Assembly (NCBI RefSeq): GCF_900105755.1
Contig: NZ_FNTQ01000001.1
Coordinates: 3,844,001-3,908,000, forward strand
DNA length: 64,000 nucleotides
From: Streptomyces sp. Ag109_O5-10
Lineage (GTDB): Bacteria; Actinomycetota; Actinomycetes; Streptomycetales; Streptomycetaceae
Direction of reading: 5' to 3'
The position numbers were made by a program, and so were the translations under genes. Under the pieces are notes generated by a model. That model was given only the letters and a program-made list of their open reading frames with translations. It had not been told where the DNA came from and did not search any database. Positions 41,499 to 50,059 of the stretch are shown piece after piece; the stretch's first letter is position 1; each line of letters opens with the position of its first letter.

Positions 41499-43427
41499 GT
41501 GACCAGCCAGGTCAGCAGGACAACGGAACAGGCCGACGGAACCGTCGTGGGAGAGCAGCGCAAGCCGGGCGGTGTGAAGGCCGTCCGGCGCCTGGATCGG
41601 GTGATCATCCGGTTCGCGGGGGACTCGGGTGACGGTATGCAGCTCACCGGTGACCGGTTCACATCGGAGACCGCGTCCTTCGGCAACGATCTGTCGACCC
41701 TGCCGAACTTCCCCGCCGAGATCCGGGCCCCCGCAGGCACTCTGCCGGGGGTCTCTTCGTTCCAGCTGCACTTCGCCGACCACGACATCCTCACCCCGGG
41801 TGACGCGCCGAACGTGCTGGTCGCGATGAACCCGGCCGCGTTGAAGGCGAACATCGGGGACCTGCCGCGCGGCGCGGAGATCATCGTCAACACGGACGAG
41901 TTCACCAAACGGGCGATGCAGAAGGTCGGCTACGACACCTCGCCCCTGGAGGACGGTTCACTCGACGGCTACAGCCTCCATCCGGTGCCGCTGACCACGC
42001 TGACCGTGGAGGCACTGAAGGAATTCGACCTCAGCCGCAAGGAGGCCGAGCGCAGCAAGAACATGTTCGCGCTCGGCCTCCTGTCGTGGATGTACCACCG
42101 GCCGACCGAGGGCACGGAGAGATTCCTCCAGCAGAAGTTCGCCCGCAAGCCCGAGGTCATGAAGGCCAACCTGGTCGCCTTCCGCGCGGGCTGGAACTTC
42201 GGCGAGACGACGGAGGACTTCGCCGTCTCCTACGAGATCGCCCCGGCGACGACCGCCTTCCCGGTCGGCACCTACCGGAACATCTCCGGGAACCTGGCCC
42301 TCGCCTACGGCCTGGTCACCGCGTCCCGGCAGGCGGATCTGCCGCTGTTCCTCGGGTCGTACCCGATCACCCCGGCCTCGGACATCCTGCACGAGCTGTC
42401 CAAGCACAAGAACTTCGGTGTGCGGACCTTCCAGGCGGAGGACGAGATCGCCGGCATCGGCGCGGCCCTGGGGGCGGCGTTCGGCGGCTCGCTGGCGGTG
42501 ACGACGACCTCCGGCCCCGGTGTCGCCCTGAAGGCGGAGACGGTCGGGCTCGCGGTCTCGCTGGAGCTGCCGCTGCTGGTCGTCGACATCCAGCGGGGCG
42601 GGCCGTCCACCGGGCTGCCCACCAAGACCGAGCAGGCGGACCTGCTGCAGGCGATGTACGGCCGCAACGGCGAGGCGCCCGTCCCTGTGATCGCCCCGCG
42701 AACGCCGGCCGACTGCTTCGACGCGGCGCTTGAGGCGGCCCGGATCGCGCTGACCTACCGGACACCCGTGATGCTGCTCTCCGACGGCTACCTGGCCAAC
42801 GGCAGCGAGCCCTGGCGGATCCCGGAGCTGGAGGAGCTTCCCGACCTGCGGGTGCAGTTCGCGAGCGGCCCCAACCACACCCTGGAGGACGGGACCGAGG
42901 TCTTCTGGCCGTACAAGCGGGATCCACAGACCCTCGCCCGGCCCTGGGCGGTCCCCGGCACGCCCGGCCTCGAACACCGCATCGGCGGCATCGAGAAGCA
43001 GGACGGCACGGGCAACATCTCCTACGACCCCGCCAACCACGACTTCATGGTCCGCACCCGGCAGGCGAAGATCGACGGCATCGTCGTCCCCGACATCGAG
43101 GTGGACGACCCGGACGGCGCCGAAACCCTGGTGCTGGGCTGGGGGTCGACGTACGGGCCGATCACGGCGGCGGTACGGCGGCTGCGCGCGGCCGGGGAGC
43201 CGATCGCGCAGGCGCATCTGCGGCACCTCAATCCGTTCCCGCGCAATCTCGGCACCGTGCTGAAGCAGTACGACAAGGTGGTGATCCCGGAAATGAACCT
43301 GGGTCAGCTCGCCACCCTCATCCGGGCGAAGTACCTGGTGGACGCGCATTCGTACAACCAGGTCAACGGCATGCCGTTCAAGGCCGAGCAGCTCGCCACG
43401 GCGCTCAAGGAGGCCATCCATGACTGA
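41499..43427 (+). CDS. korA: 2-oxoacid:ferredoxin oxidoreductase, alpha subunit with fused gamma domain
   Basis: A 642-residue protein starting at GTG 41499 after GAAGGAGG (41482-41489). Residues about 30-200 are the gamma domain (IIRFAGDSGDGMQLTGDRF). The alpha pyrimidine-binding domain follows (FLGSYPITPASDILHEL, FQAEDEIAGIGAALGAAF, TTSGPGVALKAETVGLAVS). With KorB it oxidises 2-oxoglutarate (or another 2-oxoacid) with CoA and TPP, reducing ferredoxin. It overlaps korB by 8 bases. Reduced ferredoxin could feed the nearby partial complex I. Confidence 0.93.
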   Translation: MTSQVSRTTEQADGTVVGEQRKPGGVKAVRRLDRVIIRFAGDSGDGMQLTGDRFTSETASFGNDLSTLPNFPAEIRAPAGTLPGVSSFQLHFADHDILTPGDAPNVLVAMNPAALKANIGDLPRGAEIIVNTDEFTKRAMQKVGYDTSPLEDGSLDGYSLHPVPLTTLTVEALKEFDLSRKEAERSKNMFALGLLSWMYHRPTEGTERFLQQKFARKPEVMKANLVAFRAGWNFGETTEDFAVSYEIAPATTAFPVGTYRNISGNLALAYGLVTASRQADLPLFLGSYPITPASDILHELSKHKNFGVRTFQAEDEIAGIGAALGAAFGGSLAVTTTSGPGVALKAETVGLAVSLELPLLVVDIQRGGPSTGLPTKTEQADLLQAMYGRNGEAPVPVIAPRTPADCFDAALEAARIALTYRTPVMLLSDGYLANGSEPWRIPELEELPDLRVQFASGPNHTLEDGTEVFWPYKRDPQTLARPWAVPGTPGLEHRIGGIEKQDGTGNISYDPANHDFMVRTRQAKIDGIVVPDIEVDDPDGAETLVLGWGSTYGPITAAVRRLRAAGEPIAQAHLRHLNPFPRNLGTVLKQYDKVVIPEMNLGQLATLIRAKYLVDAHSYNQVNGMPFKAEQLATALKEAIHD

Positions 43428-44553
43428 CGCCATGACCGACGCCACGACGGACGCCGGAACCGACGCGGGAACCGACGCAGGGGCCGGCACCGGGACCCAC
43501 GCCGCCGACGGACTGCTGCAGCTCGTTCCCAAGGCCGAGGCCAAGCAGTCCATGAAGGACTTCAAGTCCGACCAGGAGGTGCGCTGGTGCCCGGGCTGCG
43601 GTGACTACGCGATCCTCGCCGCCGTCCAGGGGTTCATGCCGGAGCTGGGGCTGGCGAAGGAGAACATCGTCTTCGTCTCGGGCATCGGCTGCTCGTCGCG
43701 CTTCCCGTACTACATGAACACGTACGGCATGCACTCCATCCACGGCCGCGCCCCGGCGATCGCGACCGGGCTGGCAACGAGCAGGCGTGACCTGTCGGTG
43801 TGGGTGGTGACCGGTGACGGTGACGCGCTGTCCATCGGGGGCAACCACCTCATCCACGCCCTGCGCCGCAACGTCAACCTGAAGATCCTCCTCTTCAACA
43901 ACCGCATCTACGGGTTGACGAAGGGGCAGTACTCACCGACCTCCGAGGTCGGCAAAATCACCAAGTCGACACCGATGGGCTCGCTGGACGCCCCGTTCAA
44001 CCCGGTGTCGCTGGCGATCGGCGCGGAGGCGTCCTTCGTCGCCCGCACGATCGACTCCGACCGCAAGCACCTCACCGAGGTCCTGCGCGCGGCCGCCGCC
44101 CACCCGGGCACGGCCCTGATCGAGATCTACCAGAACTGCAACATCTTCAACGACGGCGCCTTCGACGCCCTCAAGGACAAGCAGTCGGCCGAGGAGGCGC
44201 TGATCCGCCTGGAGCACGGGAAGCCCGTCCGCTTCGGCGCGGACGGCGCGCGCGGTGTCGTACGCGACCGGCTCACCGGCGACCTGAAGGTGGTCGACGT
44301 GACCGCGGACAACGAGTCCGAGGTCATCGTCCACGACGCCCACTCCCCCTCCCCCACCACGGCCTTCGCGCTGTCCCGCCTGGCCGACCCCGACACCCTG
44401 CACCACACTCCCGTCGGTGTCTTCCGTTCGGTGGAACGGCCCGTCTACGACGTCCAGATGTCCGGGCAGCTGGACACCGCGGTCGAACAGCACGGCAAGG
44501 GCGACCTCGCGGCGCTGCTGGCCGGCGGGGACACCTGGACGGTCGTCGGCTGA
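43420..44553 (+). CDS. korB: 2-oxoacid:ferredoxin oxidoreductase, beta subunit
   Basis: A 377-residue TPP-binding subunit. The first ~30 residues are a Thr-Asp-Ala-Gly repeat (MTDAMTDATTDAGTDAGTDA) without a fold. Cluster-binding Cys pattern WCPGCGDYAIL starts the domain, with further Cys in SGIGCSSRFPY and QNCNIFND. The TPP/magnesium motif is VTGDGDALSIGGNHL ... LFNNRIYGLTKGQ. It pairs with korA. A strong terminator follows. Confidence 0.94.
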   Translation: MTDAMTDATTDAGTDAGTDAGAGTGTHAADGLLQLVPKAEAKQSMKDFKSDQEVRWCPGCGDYAILAAVQGFMPELGLAKENIVFVSGIGCSSRFPYYMNTYGMHSIHGRAPAIATGLATSRRDLSVWVVTGDGDALSIGGNHLIHALRRNVNLKILLFNNRIYGLTKGQYSPTSEVGKITKSTPMGSLDAPFNPVSLAIGAEASFVARTIDSDRKHLTEVLRAAAAHPGTALIEIYQNCNIFNDGAFDALKDKQSAEEALIRLEHGKPVRFGADGARGVVRDRLTGDLKVVDVTADNESEVIVHDAHSPSPTTAFALSRLADPDTLHHTPVGVFRSVERPVYDVQMSGQLDTAVEQHGKGDLAALLAGGDTWTVVG

Positions 44554-44574
44554 CCCGGCACCGAGTGAACCCTG

Positions 44575-44607
44575 AGCGGGGCCCGGACGATGCGTCCGGG
44601 CCCCGCT
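44575..44607. terminator. Terminator after korB
   Basis: AGCGGGGCCCGGAC (44575-44588) pairs exactly with its complement (44594-44607) around GATGC, 22 bases after the korB stop and 47 bases before the end of the convergent regulator gene. Probably bidirectional. Confidence 0.85.
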
Positions 44608-44653
44608 CGCGCTCCCGGAGCGCAGGAGGCTCGGAAAGGCTCGGTCGGCGGCC

Positions 44654-45100
44654 TCAGCGGCGCTTCGCCTCGTCGTACGCCTCCCTGGCCCGCTCCACGT
44701 CCGCCATCCGCCGCTCGGTCCACAGCGCCAGCTCCCGCACCTGCTCAGCGGCCTCACGGCCGAGATCGGTGAGGGAGTAGTCGACCCGGGGCGGGATCAC
44801 GGGCTTGGCGTCGCGGTGGACGAGGCCGTCGCGTTCCAGGGTCTGCAGGGTCTGGGTGAGCATCTTCTCGCTGACCCTGCCGATCGCGCGGCGCAGCTCG
44901 CTGAAGCGGTGGGGGCGGTCGAGGAGCTCGATCAGGACCAGGACACCCCAGCGGCTGGTGACGTGCTCCAGAACCAGGCGGTACGGGCACATCTCCACGC
45001 CGACGAGGTACTTCGCGGCCTTCGCGGCCGTAGCGGCCGTAGCGGCCGTAGCCGCCGTAGCGGCCTTGGGCGGATCGGCTTCGGCTGCACTTACGGTCAT
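44654..45100 (-). CDS. HxlR family transcriptional regulator (QorR-like)
   Basis: A 148-residue regulator. The winged helix covers about residues 35-125 (LEHVTSRWGVLVLIELLDRP, then FSELRRAIGRVSEKMLTQTL). The conserved Cys in VEMCPYRLVLE is the redox or electrophile-sensing position of many HxlR proteins. Residues about 10-30 are an Ala/Thr repeat encoded by ~five 9-bp units (45014-45066), an unusual tail that may vary in copy number. A palindromic operator lies 4 bases before its start, and the quinone oxidoreductase gene is divergent, matching QorR-QorB-type regulation. Confidence 0.9.
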   Translation of the reverse strand: MTVSAAEADPPKAATAATAATAATAAKAAKYLVGVEMCPYRLVLEHVTSRWGVLVLIELLDRPHRFSELRRAIGRVSEKMLTQTLQTLERDGLVHRDAKPVIPPRVDYSLTDLGREAAEQVRELALWTERRMADVERAREAYDEAKRR

Positions 45101-45103
45101 GCC

Positions 45104-45128
45104 AGTACCTTACTTCAAAGTGGGTACT
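45104..45128. promoter_or_regulatory. HxlR operator
   Basis: Half-sites AGTACC (45104-45109) and GGTACT (45123-45128) enclose a second symmetric element ACTTCAAAGT (45112-45121). It lies between the divergent regulator and oxidoreductase genes and abuts the regulator start codon, so binding would repress both. Confidence 0.75.
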
Positions 45129-45191
45129 TTCCTATAGTTAGCGCTCCCCCTAGGGTTAGTGCATCGGAACCCCACAAGGAGATCGCACACC

Positions 45192-46043
45192 ATGAGCATC
45201 GTCGTCACCGGAGCCACCGGACACCTCGGCCGTCACGTCGTGACGCAACTGCTGGAGAAGGTCCCGGCCGAACAGATCACCGCCGTCGTGCGCGACGAGG
45301 CCAAGGCCGCCGACTTCGCCGCCGCGGGCGTGACGATCGCCGTCGCGGACTACAACGCCCCCGAGACCTTCGACGGCCTCTTCGCCGCCGGCGACAAGGT
45401 GCTGCTGATCTCCGGCAACGAGTTCGACAAGGGCCGGCCCGGCCAGCACAAGGTCGTCATCGACGCCGCCAAGGCGGCCGGCGTGGCCCTGCTGGCGTAC
45501 ACCAGCGCCCCCGGCAGCCTGCACGCCTCGCTGGTGGACGACCACCGCGCCACCGAGGAGGTGCTGCTCGCCTCCGGCCTGCCGTACGCCCTGCTGCGCA
45601 ACGGCTGGTACCACGAGAACTACACCGAGAACCTCGCCCCGGTCCTGGCGCACGACGCCGTCGTCGCCGCCGCCGGCGAGGGCCGGGTCTCCTCGGCCTC
45701 CCGCGCCGACTACGCGGCCGCCGCGGTCGCCGTGCTGACCGGCGAGGGCCACGAGAACCGGACGTACGAGCTCGGCGGCGACACCGCCTGGAGCTTCGCC
45801 GAGTACGCGGCCGAGATCGGGCGGCAGACCGGCAGGGAGATCGCCTACAACTCCGTGCCCGGCGAGGTGCTGCAAGGCATCCTGACCGACGCCGGCGTGC
45901 CGGAGATGTTCGCCGCGGTCCTGGTCGACGTCGACGCGTCGATCGCCAAGGGCGAGCTGGTCGTCGACTCCGGCGACCTCTCCCGCCTGGCCGGACGCCC
46001 GACCTCCCCGATCTCCGAGGCGATCGCCGCCGCCCTCAAGTAG
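45192..46043 (+). CDS. NAD(P)H:quinone oxidoreductase, NmrA/SDR family (QorB/YtfG-like)
   Basis: A 283-residue protein starting at ATG 45192 after AAGGAG. The N-terminal Rossmann motif is VVTGATGHLGRHVV (about residues 4-17), with later KVLLISGNEFDKGRPGQHK and the substrate-site region LRNGWYHENYTEN, characteristic of the NmrA-like QorB/azoreductase branch. It reduces quinones or similar electrophiles and detoxifies them. Divergent from the HxlR regulator, which probably controls it through the operator in the shared intergenic region. Confidence 0.92.
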   Translation: MSIVVTGATGHLGRHVVTQLLEKVPAEQITAVVRDEAKAADFAAAGVTIAVADYNAPETFDGLFAAGDKVLLISGNEFDKGRPGQHKVVIDAAKAAGVALLAYTSAPGSLHASLVDDHRATEEVLLASGLPYALLRNGWYHENYTENLAPVLAHDAVVAAAGEGRVSSASRADYAAAAVAVLTGEGHENRTYELGGDTAWSFAEYAAEIGRQTGREIAYNSVPGEVLQGILTDAGVPEMFAAVLVDVDASIAKGELVVDSGDLSRLAGRPTSPISEAIAAALK

Positions 46044-46059
46044 ACCGGCAGAAACGACC

Positions 46060-46111
46060 CACCCCGGTCTGTCATGACCGTATGCCGATACGGCCATGAC
46101 AGACCGGGGTG
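46060..46111. terminator. Terminator after the quinone oxidoreductase gene
   Basis: CACCCCGGTCTGTCATG (46060-46076) pairs exactly with its complement at 46095-46111; the inside (CCGTAT/ATACGG) adds more pairs around GCCG. It starts 17 bases after the stop. Confidence 0.88.
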
Positions 46112-46162
46112 CTCGGCGCTACCTTCGTCCCGGCGTGCTGAAGCTGGGTGTGAGGAGGGCCG

Positions 46163-47128
46163 GTGGCCGGCATATCGAAGGGTGAGCGGCGGACAGGACT
46201 GGTGAACGGCTTCGCGGCCTACGGGATGTGGGGGCTGGTCCCCCTGTTCTGGCCGCTGCTGAAGCCCGCCGGGTCGGTGGAGATCCTGGCCCACCGGATG
46301 GTGTGGTCCCTCGCGTTCGTCGCCGTCGCACTCGTCTTCGTGCGGCGCTGGGCCTGGGCGGGCGAGCTGCTGCGCCAGCCGCGCCGGCTGGCTCTCGTGA
46401 CGGTCGCCGCCGCCGTGATCACCGTCAACTGGGGCGTCTACATCTGGGCCGTGAACGCCGGGCACGTCGTCGAGGCCTCCCTCGGCTACTTCATCAACCC
46501 CCTGGTGACCATCGCCATGGGCGTGCTGCTGCTGAAGGAACGGCTGCGGCCCGCGCAGTGGGCGGCGGTGGGCGTCGGATTCGCCGCAGTCGTCGTCCTG
46601 GCCGTCGGCTACGGGCAGCCGCCTTGGATCTCCCTCGTCCTCGCCTTCTCCTTCGCCACCTACGGGCTCGTCAAGAAGAAGGTCAACCTCGGCGGCATCG
46701 AGTCACTCGCGGCGGAGACCGCGATCCAGTTCCTGCCGGCACTCGGCTATCTGCTGTGGCTGTCCGGCCAGGGCGAGTCCAGCTTCGTCAACCACGGCGC
46801 GGGACATGCCGCCCTGCTGGCCTCCACCGGCATCGTCACCGCCGTCCCGCTGGTCTGCTTCGGCGCCGCCGCGATCCGCGTGCCGCTCTCCACGCTGGGC
46901 CTGCTGCAGTACCTCGCGCCGGTCTTCCAGTTCCTGCTGGGCATCCTCTACTTCCACGAGGCGATGCCGCCCGAGCGCTGGGCAGGCTTCGTCCTGGTCT
47001 GGCTCGCCCTCGCCCTGCTCACCTGGGACGCGCTGCGCACCGCCCGCCGGGGCGCGCGGGCGCTCGCGGCGGCGCCCCTACCACGGCCGGCCGCCCCCGT
47101 CTCGGAGACTCCCGCAAGTCAGGTGTGA
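46163..47128 (+). CDS. rarD: RarD/EamA family transporter
   Basis: A 321-residue membrane protein starting at GTG 46163 after GAGGAGG. Ten hydrophobic segments in two EamA halves are seen, with the RarD signature GFAAYGMWGLVPLFWPLLKP at the start and LGLLQYLAPVFQFLLGILYF in the second half. RarD proteins are drug/metabolite-superfamily permeases of uncertain substrate. Length and motifs fit. It stands alone with no operon partner. Confidence 0.93.
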   Translation: MAGISKGERRTGLVNGFAAYGMWGLVPLFWPLLKPAGSVEILAHRMVWSLAFVAVALVFVRRWAWAGELLRQPRRLALVTVAAAVITVNWGVYIWAVNAGHVVEASLGYFINPLVTIAMGVLLLKERLRPAQWAAVGVGFAAVVVLAVGYGQPPWISLVLAFSFATYGLVKKKVNLGGIESLAAETAIQFLPALGYLLWLSGQGESSFVNHGAGHAALLASTGIVTAVPLVCFGAAAIRVPLSTLGLLQYLAPVFQFLLGILYFHEAMPPERWAGFVLVWLALALLTWDALRTARRGARALAAAPLPRPAAPVSETPASQV

Positions 47129-47159
47129 CTGTCGGAACCGTCGGCTATAAGTGGGCGGC

Positions 47160-47624
47160 ATGACGCAGACGCCAGCACCCCTGCACTGGAAACTCGTCGT
47201 CGACGCCCGTGACCCGCACGCGCAGGCCGACTTCTGGGCCGCGGCGCTGCACTACGTGGCCGAGGACAACAGCGCGTTCGTGGCACGGCTCCTCGAGCTG
47301 GGCGCGCTGCCGGACGCGGCCACCCTGGAGTACCACGGCCGTGCCGCCTTCCGGGACCTGATCGCCGTACGGCACCCGGACGACCCGTACGACGAGGAGC
47401 GCGGGACGGGACTGGGGCGGCGGCTGCTGTTCCAGCGGGTGCCGGAGGCGAAGTCCGGCAAGAACAGGCTCCACATCGACCTGCACGCCGGAGAGGGGAG
47501 GCGGGCGGACGAGGTGGCTCGCCTGGAGGCGCTGGGCGCTGCCGTGGTGCGGCACGTCTCCGAGCCCTCCGGGGCGTGGACCGTGATGGCCGACCCGGAG
47601 GGCAACGACTTCTGCGTGCAGTGA
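47160..47624 (+). CDS. VOC superfamily (glyoxalase-like) protein
   Basis: A 154-residue protein. ATG 47160 is preferred; GTG 47151 is in frame nine bases upstream. It has two betaalphabetabetabeta units of the glyoxalase_6 type (LHWKLVVDARDPHAQADFWA ... NRLHIDLHAGEGRRADEVAR ... WTVMADPEGNDFCVQ). The conserved end DPEGNDFCV and the metal-site candidates His and Glu are seen. The substrate is unknown; such genes often give resistance or catabolic functions. Confidence 0.88.
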   Translation: MTQTPAPLHWKLVVDARDPHAQADFWAAALHYVAEDNSAFVARLLELGALPDAATLEYHGRAAFRDLIAVRHPDDPYDEERGTGLGRRLLFQRVPEAKSGKNRLHIDLHAGEGRRADEVARLEALGAAVVRHVSEPSGAWTVMADPEGNDFCVQ

Positions 47625-47658
47625 CGAGTTCCGCGGGCGGTGGCGGCGACGGCGACGC

Positions 47659-48969
47659 TCAGGTGTTCCCGGCCGCGCGGCGGGCGCGTTCCGTGAGGCG
47701 GGCCATCCGGGCGCGGGCCGACTCCAGTTCCTCTTCCTCGGCGACGTCGGCCGCCGGGCCCTCCTCGGTGGCGAGCCGCGCCCACAGGTCGATCAGCTCG
47801 CGGCCCAGGCGCAACCCGTGCTCGGGGTCGCGCACCCCGCGCCAGGCGGTCGCCGCGCTCCGCACGTTCCCGTACGCCGCCTCGCCGTCCCCCGCATTCC
47901 GGCGCTGCCGGGCCAGGTCGAGGGAGAGGTGGAAGGCCCGCACCGGGTCGCCCGCCAGGTAGGAGATGTAGGCGGTCAGCTCGCCCAGGTGCAGTACCTC
48001 GGTGTGGTCGGCGCCGAGGACCGCGGCGGCCTCGGCGACGGTGCGCTCCGCGAGTTCGGCCGCCGCTTCGATACGGCCCGTCCGGACGGCCTCGTTGATC
48101 CGCGCCACCGGCTCGGTGAGCAGCGCGGCCCCTTCCGCCGTCAGCGTCACGGGCTCGTCCCCGAGCACCTCCTCGGCGACCGCGTCGAACCCGCGGGCGG
48201 GGGTGGGCGTGGGGATGTGGGTGGAGCGGAGGTCGGGGTCCGGGTTCGGGTACCGGTCGGCCGCCGGCTCTTCGCGGGCGGGCGCGGGGGCGGCGGCAGG
48301 GGCCGGAGCGGGGGTAGGGGCAGGGGCCGGAGGGGTGGCAGGGGCCGTAGGGGTGGCAGGGGGGCTCATGACGGGCGGCGGGCCGAAGACGCCGGTGGGC
48401 GGGCGCACGGTACCGGGCGCGGGCGGCAGCGGCGGGGCCAGGGCTGATGGGGCCGACGGCATGGGCGGGACCGGCGGGGCGGCGGGCGGTTGCGGTACCG
48501 CGTGCAATGCCTGCCGGGGGAACGTCGGGGCCGCCGCCTGCATCGGTTGGGCCGGCGCGGGTTGGGCGGGTGCGGGATGGGCGGGTGCGGGATGGGCGGG
48601 CGCGGGTTGGGCGGGTGCCGGTTCGGTCGGTGCGGGTGCCTTCGGCTCGGGCTGTTCCTTCGGCTCGGGGGCCGGTGCCGCCAGTCGAACCGGGTCACCG
48701 GTGAAGCTGCTGGAGCCGTCCAGGTTCACCTGAAGGGGGACGACGTAGCCGATGCGGGTGTCGTGGACGGTGGCGAGGACCGGGCGGCCGGTGGCGCGGG
48801 CGAGGCGCTGGAGGTGGTTGAGGACCGCCTGCTGGGGTTCCTCACCGGGGCCGGGGAGCAGCGGTACGCCGTCCACGGAAGCGGCCGCGCCCGCCACCCG
48901 GACGTCGATCGGTGCCAGGCGTCCCTCCTGCTGGACTTCCCGCTTCTCCTCGCGGCTGAGTCGGGACAT
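47659..48969 (-). CDS. Proline-rich protein with C-terminal TPR-like region
   Basis: A 436-residue protein. Residues 1-90 form a small domain (VDGVPLLPGPGEEPQQAVLN, VLATVHDTRIGYVVPLQVNL). Residues about 95-255 are a Pro/Ala-rich disordered linker with repeats (APAQPAPAHPAPAHPAPA). The C-terminal 170 residues are helical repeats resembling TPRs (EAVRTGRIEAAAELAERTVA ... AGDPVRAFHLSLDLARQRRN). It looks like an actinobacterial scaffold or regulator of unknown role. It is a single gene convergent with the VOC gene. Confidence 0.75.
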   Translation of the reverse strand: MSRLSREEKREVQQEGRLAPIDVRVAGAAASVDGVPLLPGPGEEPQQAVLNHLQRLARATGRPVLATVHDTRIGYVVPLQVNLDGSSSFTGDPVRLAAPAPEPKEQPEPKAPAPTEPAPAQPAPAHPAPAHPAPAQPAPAQPMQAAAPTFPRQALHAVPQPPAAPPVPPMPSAPSALAPPLPPAPGTVRPPTGVFGPPPVMSPPATPTAPATPPAPAPTPAPAPAAAPAPAREEPAADRYPNPDPDLRSTHIPTPTPARGFDAVAEEVLGDEPVTLTAEGAALLTEPVARINEAVRTGRIEAAAELAERTVAEAAAVLGADHTEVLHLGELTAYISYLAGDPVRAFHLSLDLARQRRNAGDGEAAYGNVRSAATAWRGVRDPEHGLRLGRELIDLWARLATEEGPAADVAEEEELESARARMARLTERARRAAGNT

Positions 48970-49171
48970 CGGCCCTCATTCCCCCGGCGTCACCATCCGG
49001 TCGTACCCAGGTCGTACTCGTGCGTACGATCCAGTGTCTCCGTTCGCAACGACTCGCGCGTCACCACGACGTCACAGCCTCGCACCAGGAAGGAGCCTTC
49101 GGCGGGGCGCGGCGGGACCGGGGCGCGGGCGCACCGGGACTCGGGCCGAGGCCGGGGTGGTGCGGGCGCAG

Positions 49172-50059
49172 TTAGGCGGTGATGTCCCTCGTCGTGAACC
49201 GTGCCCAGGCCGCCGATCCGAACACCGCCGTGTACAGGGCCTGCAGCTCCAGGTTCTTGACCAGGTCGTCCCAGTAGACGGGGTCGCGCATCAGGTCGGC
49301 GAAGGACAGCCAGTAGTGGGAGAAGAAGTACGGCTGCAGCGCGTGCAGCTGGGGTATCTGGTCGAGGATCTGGACCGTGATGACCAGGCCCACGGTCGTC
49401 GCCATCGCCGCGATGCCGCTATTGGTCAGGGTGGACACGAACAGACCGAGGGCGGCGACGCCGGCCAGGGACGCGGCGACCACCAGGGCGATCAGCAGGG
49501 CGCGGCCGAAGCCGTCGGCGAAGGAGATCCGGGTGCCGGAGATCGTTGTCAGGTCGCCGAGCGGGAAGAGGAGCGCACCGACGGCGAGCGCGGAAGCCGC
49601 CACCACCAGGGTCGCGACCAGGCAGAAGGCCATCGTCGTCGCGTACTTGGCGAGCAGGAGGCGGGTGCGGCCCGCCGGGGCGACCAGGAGATAGCGCAGG
49701 GTGCCGGCGTCGGCCTCGCCCGCGACCGCGTCCCCGGCGACCACCCCGACGGCCATCGGCAGGAAGAACGGGAGGGTCGCGGCCAGCGCCGTGAACACCA
49801 GGAACAGCCCGTTGTTGGTGACCTGGCTGATGAACGCCGGGCCTTCGCCGCCGCCCCGGCCGACCTGCCCGCCGCCCCGCGTCTCGATCCTGACGGCGAA
49901 CCCGACGAGGATCGGCACGGCCGCCAGCACGCCGAGCAGAGCGAGGGTGCGCCAGCGACGGAACGTGGTGACGAGCTCGCTGCGCAGCAGGCCGAGGCTC
50001 CACAGCGGGTTCGGCCGCGGGGCCGCTGCGTCCACGACGGCCAGGTCAGCCCGCGACAT
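49172..50059 (-). CDS. ABC-2 type transporter permease
   Basis: A 295-residue permease with six hydrophobic segments (LALLGVLAAVPILVGFAVRI, LFLVFTALAATLPFFLPMAV, ATTMAFCLVATLVVAASALA, LLIALVVAASLAGVAALGLF and others). It forms an exporter with the ATPase encoded by the overlapping upstream gene (14 bp). The substrate is unknown; ABC-2 exporters move lipids, drugs or peptides. Next in the minus-strand order is a LolA-like protein gene, which may belong to the same system. Confidence 0.9.
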   Translation of the reverse strand: MSRADLAVVDAAAPRPNPLWSLGLLRSELVTTFRRWRTLALLGVLAAVPILVGFAVRIETRGGGQVGRGGGEGPAFISQVTNNGLFLVFTALAATLPFFLPMAVGVVAGDAVAGEADAGTLRYLLVAPAGRTRLLLAKYATTMAFCLVATLVVAASALAVGALLFPLGDLTTISGTRISFADGFGRALLIALVVAASLAGVAALGLFVSTLTNSGIAAMATTVGLVITVQILDQIPQLHALQPYFFSHYWLSFADLMRDPVYWDDLVKNLELQALYTAVFGSAAWARFTTRDITA

